Positions 1-12,267 of a stretch of 64,000 nt of DNA are shown here, piece after piece; within the stretch, counting starts at the first letter, position 1; every line of letters starts with the position of its first letter. The DNA is from Zoroaster sp. YZ-2022 (lineage: Eukaryota; Echinodermata; Asteroidea; Forcipulatida; Zoroasteridae): positions 97,351,056-97,415,055 of the forward strand of contig CM055816.1 of NCBI GenBank assembly GCA_029582265.1, written 5' to 3'. The notes under the pieces were generated by a model. That model did not search any database. It saw only the letters and a list, made by a program, of their open reading frames with translations, and was not told the origin of the DNA. The position numbers and the translations under genes are program-made.

Positions 1-2614
1 TTACTGGTTCAATGTGAAATCTGACGTCAGCATGGAATTTGTTGAGATGATGCCCTATCGTTGAAAACAATAGTCTTCATCGCAATTATTTATAAGACTT
101 GTTCGGTCGAAATGTTTCCTCAATTACTGACAACCTTCATTGCAATATCTGAATCGAGCATTTTAAAATTCAGTCCTCGTTGTGACTGTAAGAAGAATGC
201 TTGCACATGGCCGTAGGCAAGGGGGGTGTGTGGAAGCCAATTTGCCAACTGACTTCAGCGGTGGATAAAGAATCAAATGGGAGGGAACAGAAATGCTTAA
301 AAAATTAACACCTTGAAAATCGTTGGAGAGGGAGGGGGTAGGCGTGAAGAATTTGTTCCGCCGAAAAATCGCCAAAAGAGGGGGTGTAGGCGTGAGAAAT
401 TTTCCCCCGGAATAAAATCACCTCAGACACAAAAACACAAGCCTGCTTCGATAGTTTGATTTAGTGGTTTATTAATTTTGTAGACTGAGGATCGATTTGG
501 TGGTATATTATTTTGTCGACTGAGAACAATATTGGGGGGGGGGGGGGAGTGAAGGGTTAGGGTTTGGTTACGGTCCTGTGGTTGCTGTAGTCGTAGAATT
601 GAAACATTACATCTGAAGTGTGATTATTAGATGTATTCAGAATGTGAACCAGACAGATTACTAATTTTTAACAGCCAGATCAAATGTTATTGCAATTGTT
701 TCTTCAGAACCATTCCATATGCATTATCAGGTATTGAATATAGTCACAGGCAACTGAGATATTTAGTGCTTAAAAAAAGGGTTTGATAATGAGGAAGAAT
801 ACAGGGAACGATTTCGTTCAATTTTATATATATATATTTTTAATTTTATTTTTTTAATTTCTTTTTCTGAAGCCACATTTTTAAGCAGATATATTTGTGA
901 GTGCGTGTATGTAATGCTTATTTGGAATAGGGGGCGTAGGTAGGATGTTTAGCTTTGCATGGTAGACGTACAGTAGGAAAAGGTTCGGTACAACCATAAT
1001 CTAAAGATAATTGTTGGTTCTGAAAATAATTAGTGGTGAGAAACTCTTTTGAATAGCAAATCTTGAATGTTCATTTGCATATTGTGAATATGCGATATGC
1101 GATACAGGCAAAATATGAGACTGAGTATTTTTGGGGTCACTGCAGTATATGGCAATGTCAGGTATGCTTCATTATTATTAAATCTTTCGAGCCTGTAAAT
1201 CTGAAGAGTGAAGAAACCTGCCCGTGAAGAAATGTAACCATACACATTTCTGATTATACATATAATTTCTGCCAATAATGCGGAAAGTATAGTGTTGTGA
1301 CAAAATTTCAGTTTGTCTAAATGACATATTAGATCATTGTCATGTAGTTTTGTCTATTTTGAAGAACCTGCATTTGATATTTATGGAGAACTAACATATT
1401 CATCAGAGAATTGAGTAATTTCAATCATGAATGTCCATTTTGAACTGGCTAGCGGAAATAATTATGGATGACAAAAATATATTGGAGGTTACAAATGCAA
1501 TGAAAAAAAAAGAAATTAACAAAGTCAAACATGAAATTAGAAATAAAATTAATAGTACAAAGGTAAAATGCATTAAAAAGAGACGAAAACAAATGAAACT
1601 GAGATTGATACAGCAACCAATTAAAGAAAGAGTTGGCTCTACGAGTTATAGAGTGAAAAACCATTCAGGTTGATGCAATGAAAGGACAGAACAAACACAT
1701 CAAATGAAAACTGAAATGAGAAGCTAAGAAAGCTGATCAATTTAGGATAGGCAGTGAGATGAGATATTTATATGATGAGAATTACCAAAGAAAACAGAAC
1801 ACATCAGTGAATAAAAGATATACAGAGGAAATCAAAATCGTACCTTCCAAACAAATACACGAGCAGTGCTATAAGACGGAATAAAATGGAGTATGGTTAC
1901 AGGGAATAAAAAGTAACAATTGAAACTAACTTATAATGAAAACGCCTTTATGGAAGTATGGCAGAGGATTCATCACTCCCAACTGAACCCACCACCACCA
2001 ACTAAACCTCCCTGATCAACCGACAAATCACTGACAGTTTTAAATAAGGGTTTATTATTCATTTTTTTTTAACGTTTTTTATTTATTTTTTAAATGCATA
2101 TTCGCCCCGAACAAGGCTATAAACCATATTATATTGTACAGGGCTACACTATAACTAAAAATAAAAGAATCAAAGACTCCGAATGTGACCGATTCTGTTG
2201 GATATGTAATATGTTACACTTGTTATCGGTCAACACGTTTGGGAGAAACTTGGGAACATTCATTTTTAAAATTTGAAGTTTTCAAAAAACTAGTCAATAC
2301 ATAGGTACATAGTTTTAGATACATAGATACATAGGTACATAGTTTTAGATTCGAAAGACAAATTATACGAACTAATATCAGTTTTCTTAAAAGTGACAGC
2401 CCCTCAAACAAAACCATTTTTTCAGGGAAGATTGATACAGCCATCAGCATTAGGCCTATACAAGTACGTTTTACGTAATAATTCGACAATTATTTTGGTT
2501 CTTTTTAAATAACTATAACTATACCTTTAAAGGATTATGCAATACCAGAGAGCACATAGAAAATGCTTTATGTTACATTCATAAATGCCCAAGACAGTTT
2601 AGACAATCTGGGGG
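1..2614. other. No gene recognised
   Basis: I see no supported gene here. The short open frames are low-complexity or AT-rich and show no domain. Small landmarks are a run of 14 G at 534-547, a TA-rich stretch near 825-835, and a short direct repeat of a roughly 50-bp ACATAG-rich unit at about 2,300-2,350. Confidence 0.6.
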
Positions 2615-2790
2615 GTGTTTCATAAAGAACATGAGACAATTAATCTTAACTATTAATCTTAAATCCGAATTATTCTTAGACCACAATTAATTGTAAAATT
2701 CAGTTTCATAAAATCAATCTTGGCAAAAGTTTGATCGAGCTTAAAATAAGATTAATATTAATTGTATCTTAAGACTTCAATAATATTGAC
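2615..2790. repeat. Left terminal and subterminal repeats of the Harbinger element
   Basis: After the terminal TTTCATAAA motif, a second TTTCATAAA occurs at about 2703. Between and beyond them are several copies, in both orientations, of an AATTAATCTTA / TAAGATTAAT motif. The same motifs recur inside the right end. Such subterminal arrays are typical transposase or Myb-protein binding regions; binding here is inferred. Confidence 0.65.
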
Positions 2791-3242
2791 AGAGGCTAAA
2801 GCGCAACCTTTGACCTAGAGCAACGTTTTAGCTAGCTGTCAAAACTTTTTCTCAAGTCGGCCATCTTGTTTTTCAGTGTGAGTGGTGAGTAGAAAATGTA
2901 TTCAATTTTTGATAAGTTATATTAGATAAGGAGGTTTATACACTTATAATATGACTCAAAGCTTTCCTTCATGTAAAAATATGGGATTCGTTGTTTTTGA
3001 TTTACACTGTTTTTATAGCAGCATGAATCGGCAAGTGACAGCGACGGGGCTAGCGGTGCTTTAGTGCCCCATCAAAATACTGCTGTAGTGCTGGTGATAC
3101 GGTGCACATATTTTGGTGGGTGTGGCTGAAGTTTTAGCTATGTAGTGGTTAAGTTAGTTTGACTTCGTTGGATCAATTTTCATGCAGTTAAATATTACAT
3201 AATTAAAAAGGAAAATTTTGGTTATCGTTGTTTAATGAATTG

Positions 3243-3705
3243 TTTTATTTCAAGGAAACTTTTATGTGGCACTTAGACTTACTGATTATTTTAGCCCCAT
3301 TCTAGGGCCAATACACTGGACTCCCTCCGTATCCTTGGCCCCAGCACCACATGTACAAAAATAAAGCGATTGTTTCAACTTTTGATCTGCTAATTATTAT
3401 TACAATCTAAAATGTTGTCCCAAGCAGACACTTTAAGCATAAAGTGTGAGATTTTTAGTTTTGGTGAAATTGTTTTGTTTTTTCAATTTTTTTTTAGAAC
3501 TTTTCAAAGTGAGATATCCCAGAATAATGGATTTTATGCCAAAAGTGTCTGCTTGGGCAAGGTTACCTAATTACTAAGTTTTAGGTTGTAATAATTAGCA
3601 GATCAAAAGTTGGAATAAATGAAAAATTGTTCCATTTTTGTACATTGGCCCTAGAATGGGGCGATGTGGCACTTTGTGTTTTCTTGAAATAAAACATTTT
3701 GTTGT
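3243..3705. repeat. Foldback (MITE-like) inverted repeat nested in the Harbinger
   Basis: Two imperfect arms face each other. The left arm reads through TTTTATTTCAAG, GTGGCAC, CCCCATTCTAGGGCCAAT, CAACTTTTGATCTGCTAATTA and CCCAAGCAGACACTTT. The right arm holds their reverse complements in mirror order and ends in CTTGAAATAAAAC. The loop is near 3450-3530. No coding capacity is visible. It lies upstream of the Myb-like gene's ATG exon, so it may alter that gene's promoter. Confidence 0.75.
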
Positions 3706-3833
3706 TTGGACCTGGGTCAAGTGGGCAAACTTCATTATTAACCGAGTAAATCTTACATAAATAATTTAAGTAAATTTTATATCGTTTGTTTTTCTTTTCA
3801 GAATTATATCTGCTGAAAGCCAGTCAACTTAAA

Positions 3834-6613
3834 ATGGTAATATATAGTTTTCCTATTCCAGTGATCAAAGTGTCACTAGGTGTGAATTAATTGTAATTGG
3901 TAATCATACATCCCTGGTTTACACATTACATTTTGTAGTGGGATGTAACTTACTGCTTTAGCAACAAAAACGATCAGCTGACAGGCTGATTCAAAGAAAT
4001 TTGGAAGTGTTTATTAATTTTTAAAAGTACTAAAACTAAAACCATAAATCAAAATTGTTTCTTTTGTTTCATTTCAAGGAAAGAACACTGAAAAACCAAG
4101 AAACAAGAATTTTACAACAACTGAGAAGCGTGTTCTTGCTGGATTTGTGAAGGAAAATTCCAAGATCTCTTTGGAAAGGCAGGACACTGCTCCCAAAGGG
4201 TAAATGTTTTAATAGTTTTTTTTAATTCGGTTGACTTGCAGTTCTCTGATTTTTGAAGTTTACTTTAAGTTGCATCGCCCGATTTCCGCCGAAAGACCAA
4301 AAAACTTTTGACAGATTATGCTGTTTTAAAACGAAAAACATAACAAACTTTTGCGTATGCCACGCACAATGCACAAAATAAATGGAACATGCAAAATTGT
4401 TTCAACGTGGCTGCTGGTGCATGAGATAATGTCAGGATCCCGACAATAGTTGACGGATTTTTTCGTTCAGTATCTCAAATGAAAATATTTAACTTCCTTG
4501 ACGAAAGGAAAATTGCTACTTTATGTTTAAATCAATTTGTTACTGTCAATTTGGCAAAAGATCGGGCAACTTTAACTTTATTTGGGTAATGAATAACCAA
4601 AATATATGTAATTATTTCTCTATGTTTAATTGAATAGTTTAGTTGGTTAAGTGTAGTCAATCCAGAGGGGCGTATGGAGGGCCAAAAGAAAAAATAAAGA
4701 AAAACAGTTAATAACATAATTAACTAATTAAATAATTAATAACCAATTCTAGCTATATAAGCTAGCAAGCAAGAAAAAAAGTAAGCAAGTGGATGAGGAG
4801 GCTTGTTTTAATGCCTGTTTATCATTGAGCTTTTTGGGAGGAATCTTAAGTGGTTCCTTTAGGTCCCTCTTTAGGTCCCTCTGGAAAACTCTGTAATTGA
4901 TACATGTAGTGGTTACATATGTTATTAAAGCAGAAATTGTTTATCAAAGAATCACAATGCTAAGATTCTCATGGCATTCCCCTAATGTTTTATTATTTTG
5001 AATTGAAAGGTTGAGGCGAGGAAGAATAAATGCTGGAGGAAAGCAGCTGAAGCACTAAGAGTAGCTGGTGGGCCACAAACCAGGGAATGGGCTGATGTGC
5101 GGAAGAAATGGAATGAACTGAAGGTTCAAGCTCATAAGTACAATCAGAAGAAAATGGCTACAGGTAAGCTAAGACTTTTGATTCTAAGTCAGTTTGCCTC
5201 TAATTCTGCTGTGCACTGCCAAACAATGTTGTGCCAGACTGTTATCTAAAATCCTGATTCCATCTCTGATTACCACTGCACGTACAGTATGCTTTGTACT
5301 CAAATATTGAAACCAAGCAGGCAAAAGACACATGTGTGCCTACTCAGGGGCGGATCCAGGAATGTTTGCAGGGGGGGAGTCAGGCTCGTCAGATTTTTTT
5401 TCATAAAAAAAACATGCGCAATATTCTTTCTTGCCAGTCTCCCATTCATAACGCTCACCATATACAGATAATAACCCCTGCAGAATGTCATCTTTTTTAT
5501 TATTACTATAATTACTATAATTACTATAATATAATTTTGATTTTTGGTGTCAGAGGGGAGGGGGGGAGGGAGGGAGGATTTGACCCCCGGATCCATGCCT
5601 GCTACTGATGAGGTATATGTGAGCATTTTTACATGTGCACAGTTCAATATATATGCCTGTACATGTAATTATACAGTGGGGCAAACATAATGATACGACG
5701 TACAGAATTTCTAAAAGTGTGACAACAATGATAACTAAATTTAATGCAAAATTTTCCCAAATGTAATTTTCTTCCACAAAAGAATTACTATTTACAAAAA
5801 TTCTAAATATTTTCAGGAGGTGGCCCAATCCCTGTTGATGACACTTTTGAACATGTGCTAGATGCCCTGTCTCCTCAAACTAAATTTGGAATCTATGGAC
5901 AGGAGTCAGAGACAAATCCTTTGCCTTCTGAAAGTGTGCAGGAGGTAAGACCCAGTAACTTAAAATTAAGTGCAGTGGTATTAGGTGAAAATGCTGTATA
6001 TAGCATTTCACCTAATACCGCTGCACTTATGTAGGTTTCACTGTCTAACGGTCTGCTGTCACAAAAGAAGCATTCTATTTTGTTGATTATTCATGTACCA
6101 AGTTCCAGCAAATTTGGACTGTAAATACCAAATACCAAAATATTTGGGACTTTAAAAAAAGGTTCAACTTTGCTTTGACATTCTTGAGTTCAGAAACTTT
6201 AAGTAATTTATACAATTATCAATCATTACTGTATATTTTACAAAAAGTTTAAGAAAGATGATCTCATAGAAATGACATATTTTGGTATAATTTTTTTTGT
6301 TTTTTCGGATTCAGAATCTCAAGATTCACAACAGACACAAGTCTCACTGGAGTTCCTTCCCAGGAAACAGTCAAGTAGCAGCAACTGCAGCAACAACGAC
6401 AACAACAGCAGCACCTTCTTTCTTGACAAAGAATTGAAACAAAAACCACAACTAAAGGCATCACGCAGAAGAAGCCATGAGATTGAGGAGGAGTTGTTGA
6501 AAATTGAGCAGGAAAAGGTTGATCTAATGAAAGAGAATTTGGATGTCCAGAGAGGAATCTTAGGATGTCTGCAATCATTAACTGCCTCAACACTTTTCAA
6601 CTCTTTACAATAG
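3834..6613 (+). CDS. Myb/SANT-like protein of the Harbinger element
   Basis: My five-exon model is 3834-3836 (the ATG alone), 4084-4199, 5021-5163, 5817-5944 and 6335-6613. It has GT-AG borders and keeps one frame for 222 residues. Residues about 10-80 look like a Myb/SANT-like DNA-binding domain: NFTTTEKRVLAGFVKE, then KCWRKAAEAL, then EWADVRKKWNELK. A Ser/Asn/Gln-rich stretch follows, then a charged C-terminal coiled coil (EIEEELLKIEQEKVDLMKEN). In Harbinger elements such a protein is known to assist the transposase by binding DNA and helping nuclear import; that role is inferred here. The single-codon first exon and the acceptor of the last exon are the least certain parts. The frame is open although the partner transposase is dead. 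Confidence 0.7.
5345..5601. mobile_element. Small hAT-like MITE inside an intron
   Basis: It begins CAGGGGCGGATCC and ends with an imperfect complement (GGATCCATGCCTG), with G-rich subterminal tracts on both sides and no coding frame. The CAGGGGCGGATCC terminus resembles hAT-type non-autonomous elements of fish and invertebrates. It sits in the intron between the third and fourth exons of the Myb-like gene. I could not find a clean 8-bp target duplication. Confidence 0.5.
5968..6028. repeat. Near-perfect 61-bp hairpin
   Basis: AAGTGCAGTGGTATTAGGTG on the left faces CACCTAATACCGCTGCACTT on the right, with AATGCT/AGCATT continuing the stem and a very small TATA loop. It lies in the last intron of the Myb-like gene. 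It may be a tiny foldback element. Confidence 0.75.
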
Positions 6614-7467
6614 CAAACTTATATCTGCAATAAAAAGGGAGCACAGTGATGTTAATTCTGAGAATTGTTGTTTAAAGATTGAAAAATTTCACTTTCATAG
6701 ACCCTTTAATGCATTCTGTTTGGTCCAGAGATGGTTGTTTTTAAATACTCTGAGACTGTTTTAACTGTACATTCCATCTATTTATCTGTTAACAAATGAA
6801 GTTACTGTTTAATGAGTGTTAATAATAAGTATAGACAACTCAGGAATGAAGTGCACATTTAACAGCAACGTTTTTGCCACTTTATCTTTATTTCTCAGAG
6901 GGTGTGTGTAATGGTGCATTTACAAATAATGACTATCTATATCTTCAAGGCATAGACGAAAATACAGGGTGGTTTGGCTAATATTGGCAGATCTTAAGAA
7001 AAAAAAACACTGAAAATGTGTGATGCTATTTTATTTACATTGCATAAAAGCACTGCTTACGAAAGTGTAAATGACTTGTTTTCTTAAAACTCATTTTCAA
7101 GTGTGATAACACTTCTTACAGGTTGTTAACTGAAACAAAAATGTTACAACTTTTCTATAAACAATGTTTGGGATCTGTGTTACTTTAAACATAATTTAAA
7201 TTAATTCCATTAAATGTTTTTACAAAAATTATTTGCCAAATATTTCAAATTTGTGTTTATGCAATTCTTGCAATATGTTATATCTAATTAATGAAAAGAC
7301 GGAAATGAGAATGAATTTATACAAATGTGAATTGATTATTTCAGAAAAATTTAACAAATTAAAGATGGATCTCCCAAATGTGTGAAATTGTTTCAGAGAA
7401 CAGAGATTGCCAGCAAGTGTGTGCTATGTTTCTTACAGTGTATACATTGTACATGTATGTTCAATAA

Positions 7468-8703
7468 TTAAACAAAGAAATTGTCAATAATATTTGCCCT
7501 TATAGCATCCCCAGCTGCAACTGCTGCAATATCATCGTCTGCAACATCGTTTTCGTTATGATCTTCATCCTCTTGCTGTTGATCATTATCTGGGTCAAGA
7601 TTAGGTTCTCTCAGGTCCTTGCTGATGTTGAACAGAATACAGCAGGCAGTGATGATGTCACAAGCCCTCTCTGGCACAATCTGCATTCCATGACCAAGTA
7701 GACATCTCAATTTATTCTTAAGCTGCCCGTTCACTTGCACAATAAGCACTCGTGTGGCAGCATGGGCCCTATAAAAAATAACAAAGTATGAATAAATACA
7801 TTAAATAAGAGACCTTTGGCAACGATAGAATTGTTATCTTAATTTTAGTATTTATTTATTTTATTTAATGATTGATTGAAACACCCCCCCCCCCCCTTTC
7901 GGACTTTTGGGCAGTGCATTGTACCCTGTTATTAAATTATTTCCCAATTTACCTGTTGTATTCCCTCTCCGCATTGGTGTCAGGATTTGCTAGTGGGGTC
8001 ATTAACCATGGCCGTACTGGGTAGCCATAATCGCCCAAGAGGATGCCCTGTAGCCTTCCACCTTCAAACAGCTGCCCTATCCGACTTGCCTGTAGGATGC
8101 GGCTATCAGTATCATGGGTGCTGTCTGGCCACCTTGCTGCTACACTGGTGATCCGATAATTAACATTGCATATAAGTTGGACATTTGTGCTGTGTTTGCC
8201 TTTTCGGTTGACATATATGTGTTCATTGTCTCTGAGTTTACATCCATGAATACAAATGTGGGTACCATCTACCACACCAACTAGTTGGGGGAATCCTGCG
8301 ATGGCGAAGAAACCTCTCTGCATATCCCGCACTGCTGCTGGGTTTGATGGAAATGAAATGTATTCATTTCTCAGATGACAAAGTTTAAGAGTAACTCTTC
8401 TTACTACCCTGGAGCAAGTGGCAATGCACAATCTCACTTGCACAGTCGAAGAGAGATCCTGTGGCATAGAATCTGAGGGCGATGAATACCTGTAAACTTG
8501 CTGGTAGTGCTCTGTTTCGCCTTGTTGGATGTTGCAAGCCTGCCTCTAACAAATCAATGATGTGCATGCATCCAAACCGTGTAAAACGATATTTTTTGAA
8601 CATCTGCACATCATCAAATTCATCTAGTGGGTTCTTCCTATTACTGAAAACCCTCTCCCTGTGCAAAGCACGTCGATTTTCCCATACAAGAAGTTGAAAC
8701 GCC
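7468..8703 (-). pseudogene. Harbinger (HARBI1-like) transposase, broken
   Basis: Two exons on the minus strand: 8703-7953 and 7768-7468, with donor CAG|GTAAAT and acceptor TATAG. The intron is about 184 bp and the total is about 350 residues, the usual HARBI1 size. The first catalytic Asp is in VVDGTHI and the second in GDYGYP. The third position, normally Glu in the block just before the G-x-L-K motif, reads LIVQVNGQLK, so the Glu appears to be Val. A one-base frameshift lies near 8,420: the frame ending ASEIVHCH must switch to the one giving CSRVVRRVT. The C terminus is acidic. This copy is therefore a non-functional DDE transposase. Confidence 0.85.
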
Positions 8704-8814
8704 ATAATTTGTCGAGATAATGTATATGCTTACCACCTCAAATAACTGAAATTGCAGCTGTGTTGAATTTAAGTGCTGTTAAATTTCCCTCCAAATTGTC
8801 ACATGAGACTTAAG

Positions 8815-9020
8815 ATTAATTGTTTTGATTCTACGATTGATTTGGATCAAGTGTAGGGCTAAGATCGATTGGAGAGTACAGTTAAGATTGATATTAATCT
8901 TAAATTGCTTTATGAAACAGAGATAAGATTAATTGTAAATTTGAGGAGTTTAAGATTGATTGTTTGGAGATAAGATTGATTATTTGGAGATAAAATTAAT
9001 TGTAAAGTTTTATGAAACAC
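8815..9020. repeat. Right terminal and subterminal repeats of the Harbinger element
   Basis: The region carries at least five TAAGATTAATTGT / AAGATTGATT copies and an inner TTTATGAAAC at about 8911. It ends with the terminal TTTATGAAACAC at 9009-9020. It mirrors the left end in motif content and spacing. Confidence 0.65.
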
Positions 9021-11810
9021 AAATTGGATAAAACGTAAATCAGAACAGCGCGTATGTGCCAGCTGTTCACCAGCTGTTTTGTGCGACGCGCGACGCGGAT
9101 TTCAACCAATCAGAGTGACGAGGATTGGCATCACGCGCCTGACTCATGTATTTTGGAAGTGTTTCGTGTGTCCCCAAAACGTGAATTTGCCCATTTCTAT
9201 TTGGCTGTATTTTTTTTTACATTTTGAAAACGAAATCGATACGGGCATTTATGAATGGGATCGGAATAGCAGTTTGACGCTTAGTCTTTACCGCAGGTTA
9301 ATGACTAGTTTGGGCATGGTCACCGGCGATAGGACCGAGTCAAAGGCGAGGTCCTTATCGCCAAAGACCAGTCGTTAACCTGTGGTAAAAACCGCCCGAC
9401 AATATAATAAATGGTATTTAATTAAACACTGAATGGATTAATCCGTTGTCAGAAGATTTGAAAAACAAAAACAGAAAAATATTTCAGAATAATCTGCTGA
9501 TAATAGTGACATTAATGACGATAATCGTGTGGGGAATTTACATTAGATTCAAACCAACAAATATCAGAAAAGAAATACCAACCGGTTCTTCTAAGTGCCA
9601 TCACTTCTTCCAAGAAGAGATCATTACATGGTGTACCCGAAAGAAATCAATTATAGAAAAGAAATACTTAATGAGTTTGTATTGCTTCATGACATGTGAG
9701 AGTGTTACGAAGGGCCTACGAAGGAGGAGGTTTGTAACTTGAAAACATTATTATATTATGCACGACTATGTATCCATGATGACATCACCATTTAACCTTT
9801 TAATTTCCAATGAAGGTTGTTTTCATACATCTGGGGAATTTTTGGTATATAAGCTGATAGGAATTTGCATATTCATGCACTAATCAGTGATGTCACAGCA
9901 GACTCGTACGCAGCATTACGGGTGCATAAAAGTTGACTGAATTCAGTGTCTTTTCATAAGTCAATTCTCATACAGTTTCTTGTTATTGTGTTTGGTTAAA
10001 AATCAGTAAACCTTTTGAGGTAACCACTGTTTTCTTGGGCTTGACGGGAGTCACGGGAGAGTGAATAGCTAGGGAGGTGAAATATTCACCTGTTGTGGTA
10101 TTAATAAAACCAAATAGTTACATTGTTATTCAGAAAGATACTGGTACTATTATCAATGATTTTCATTGTGATAAAAGAAAATAAATAAAAAGATAAAGAT
10201 TTATTGGAGTCTGTCAATTGCTGGTACGGATTGTAAGGTCTAGAATTGTTATGCTCCCTGCTTGAGTAATGCGAACAATGCGTTGGTTTGTTAGAGCATA
10301 TTTATCCAGGGCATACTATTGTTACAGTCTTCAGCCAGAAAATGACAAAATGGTGGTAAACAAAACAATGCCCTTGTGTTCTATGTGAAATAATGGAAAC
10401 TTTTTACTGATATGGCGTGCAAACAACCAGGAAAAAAATGGAAGCAGAAAACCATTGTGTCAGTTCACATATCATACAGATCGATTCTATTGATCGATGT
10501 GGTATTATTCCATAGCCTTATTCAAATCATACAGTGCTGTACTGATATTAATGTCGAAACACCGTGAATAATACCACTACAGGACTGTTCATTACTGATA
10601 TTGCTAGGTGTAATGAGGGGAAAGAACCACCTAACAATGTTCTGGGACTAAATTTTCATTATATTGTATATTTAAAAAAGAAGAAGATATGTATAGTTTT
10701 TACAGTCCAGTTTTGTAGGGAGAAACATTGCCAAAAATAGATTATCGTATTCCTTGGATAATCTCTATTGCTTGGTGATGATCATTCGTTTATTTCTACA
10801 TTTAAAATACTGGACGAATTCATCTGTGGCAGGGCCTGTCAATTAACACAAATAAGACCAAGGCTATGTGGATTGGTCTATAGTAAAACAGTGAATAGTC
10901 CTATTGATGTAAGTTGGAATACAGAATTCACTACCTTAGGCATTGTGTTTTTTCTCTTTTTAAGATAACCGTTAAATGCCTTTCTATAAGAGCAATATTT
11001 TGTCTTGGCTGGATGTTAACCCATGGGTATATCTGCTGACGTTTCTGATGTTGCCAGTCAAATAATTTGTAATATCGCTACTGTCAAAATCAAGGGTAAA
11101 CCAATATTTTCTTAACAACTGAATTTCAGCAGGAATCGTGTATGGTTGTCATCTTCATGACAATTATGACCGCGTAGTAGATCAGGCAAATCATAGGTCG
11201 AAAATGTAATATTACTTATAATTAATTATTATCTGGTCATCTGGTCTCTCCGATTTCGTGATTCCAAATAAATTAGTGAAAGGCATATTAGGAAAATGAG
11301 AAGTTGACATACACTAAATTCACAGTATCGATAACAACTGCAAAGTTAAGTGGCGCCTTTCACATGTACATCCCAACATGAGTATGCGTGATTGTGTGTA
11401 CAGTTTACATTATTGGGGAGACAATTGCAGCAAATTCTTCTCAGCCCAGCAGGGTCAACGATGAGCAATTGGGACAAAAAAATGGTTGACAAAATATTTA
11501 TTTGTTATCACAGTAAATCAACAATTAAACTGTTTTAACCCTAACAACCCCATATCCTGCAAAATCCTCCAAAGGGCACTTTTTGGGAAAACTTCAGCAC
11601 TGTTGGAAACTGGTACTTTCACCTTTTCAAATGGGGCAAAATTACTAAAAGTGCTTAATATGAAAGATCAATGAAAATGCATGGTGCATTTTGAAGGTAA
11701 GGGCATGTTTCCAAAAGTACACTGATGGATTTTGGAGGATTCAGGAAGGTTCCTAGCCAGAATACCTAGGGGGTTAGGGTTAATTAACAATAATGTAGCA
11801 GCCCCTCCTA
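9021..11810. other. No gene recognised; one imperfect palindrome
   Basis: There is no supported coding sequence. At about 9,290-9,391 an imperfect palindrome pairs CCGCAGGTTAATGACTAG... with ...CCAGTCGTTAACCTGTGG, and GGCGATAGGACC with GGTCCTTATCGCC inside, as in a short foldback element. The rest is AT-rich unique-looking DNA. Confidence 0.55.
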
Positions 11811-12082
<272 letters not shown>

Positions 12083-12267
12083 AGCGTTCGACGGCGCAAG
12101 ACGTGTTTTCGAATTCGCTCCTCGAATTTGCTTTTATTTCCACCTATTTGTGCTTCTTGCCTTCTACAAGAGTCATATTCATCTTTAATTGTGAGTAGAG
12201 ACTAATGTAAGATATATTTGGTACTATCTTTGATCTGTTAAAGGCCTCTTTGGCCCGTTCGACAACC

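Larger units (their letters stand above)
2615..9020. mobile_element. Harbinger-type DNA transposon, about 6.4 kb
   Basis: The element is bounded by short inverted termini: GTGTTTCATAAA at 2615-2626 and its reverse complement at 9009-9020. It carries the two genes expected of autonomous Harbinger elements, a Myb/SANT-like protein on the plus strand and a HARBI1-like DDE transposase on the minus strand, converging near 7 kb. Host flanks look unrelated on the two sides. A target-site duplication could not be fixed, so the ends may be off by a few bases. The transposase is broken, so the copy is probably immobile without help. Confidence 0.8.

Noticed and set aside
1431..1673. Lys-rich 80-residue frame
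   Set aside because: Compositional (A-rich) with no domain and a competing frame on the other strand.
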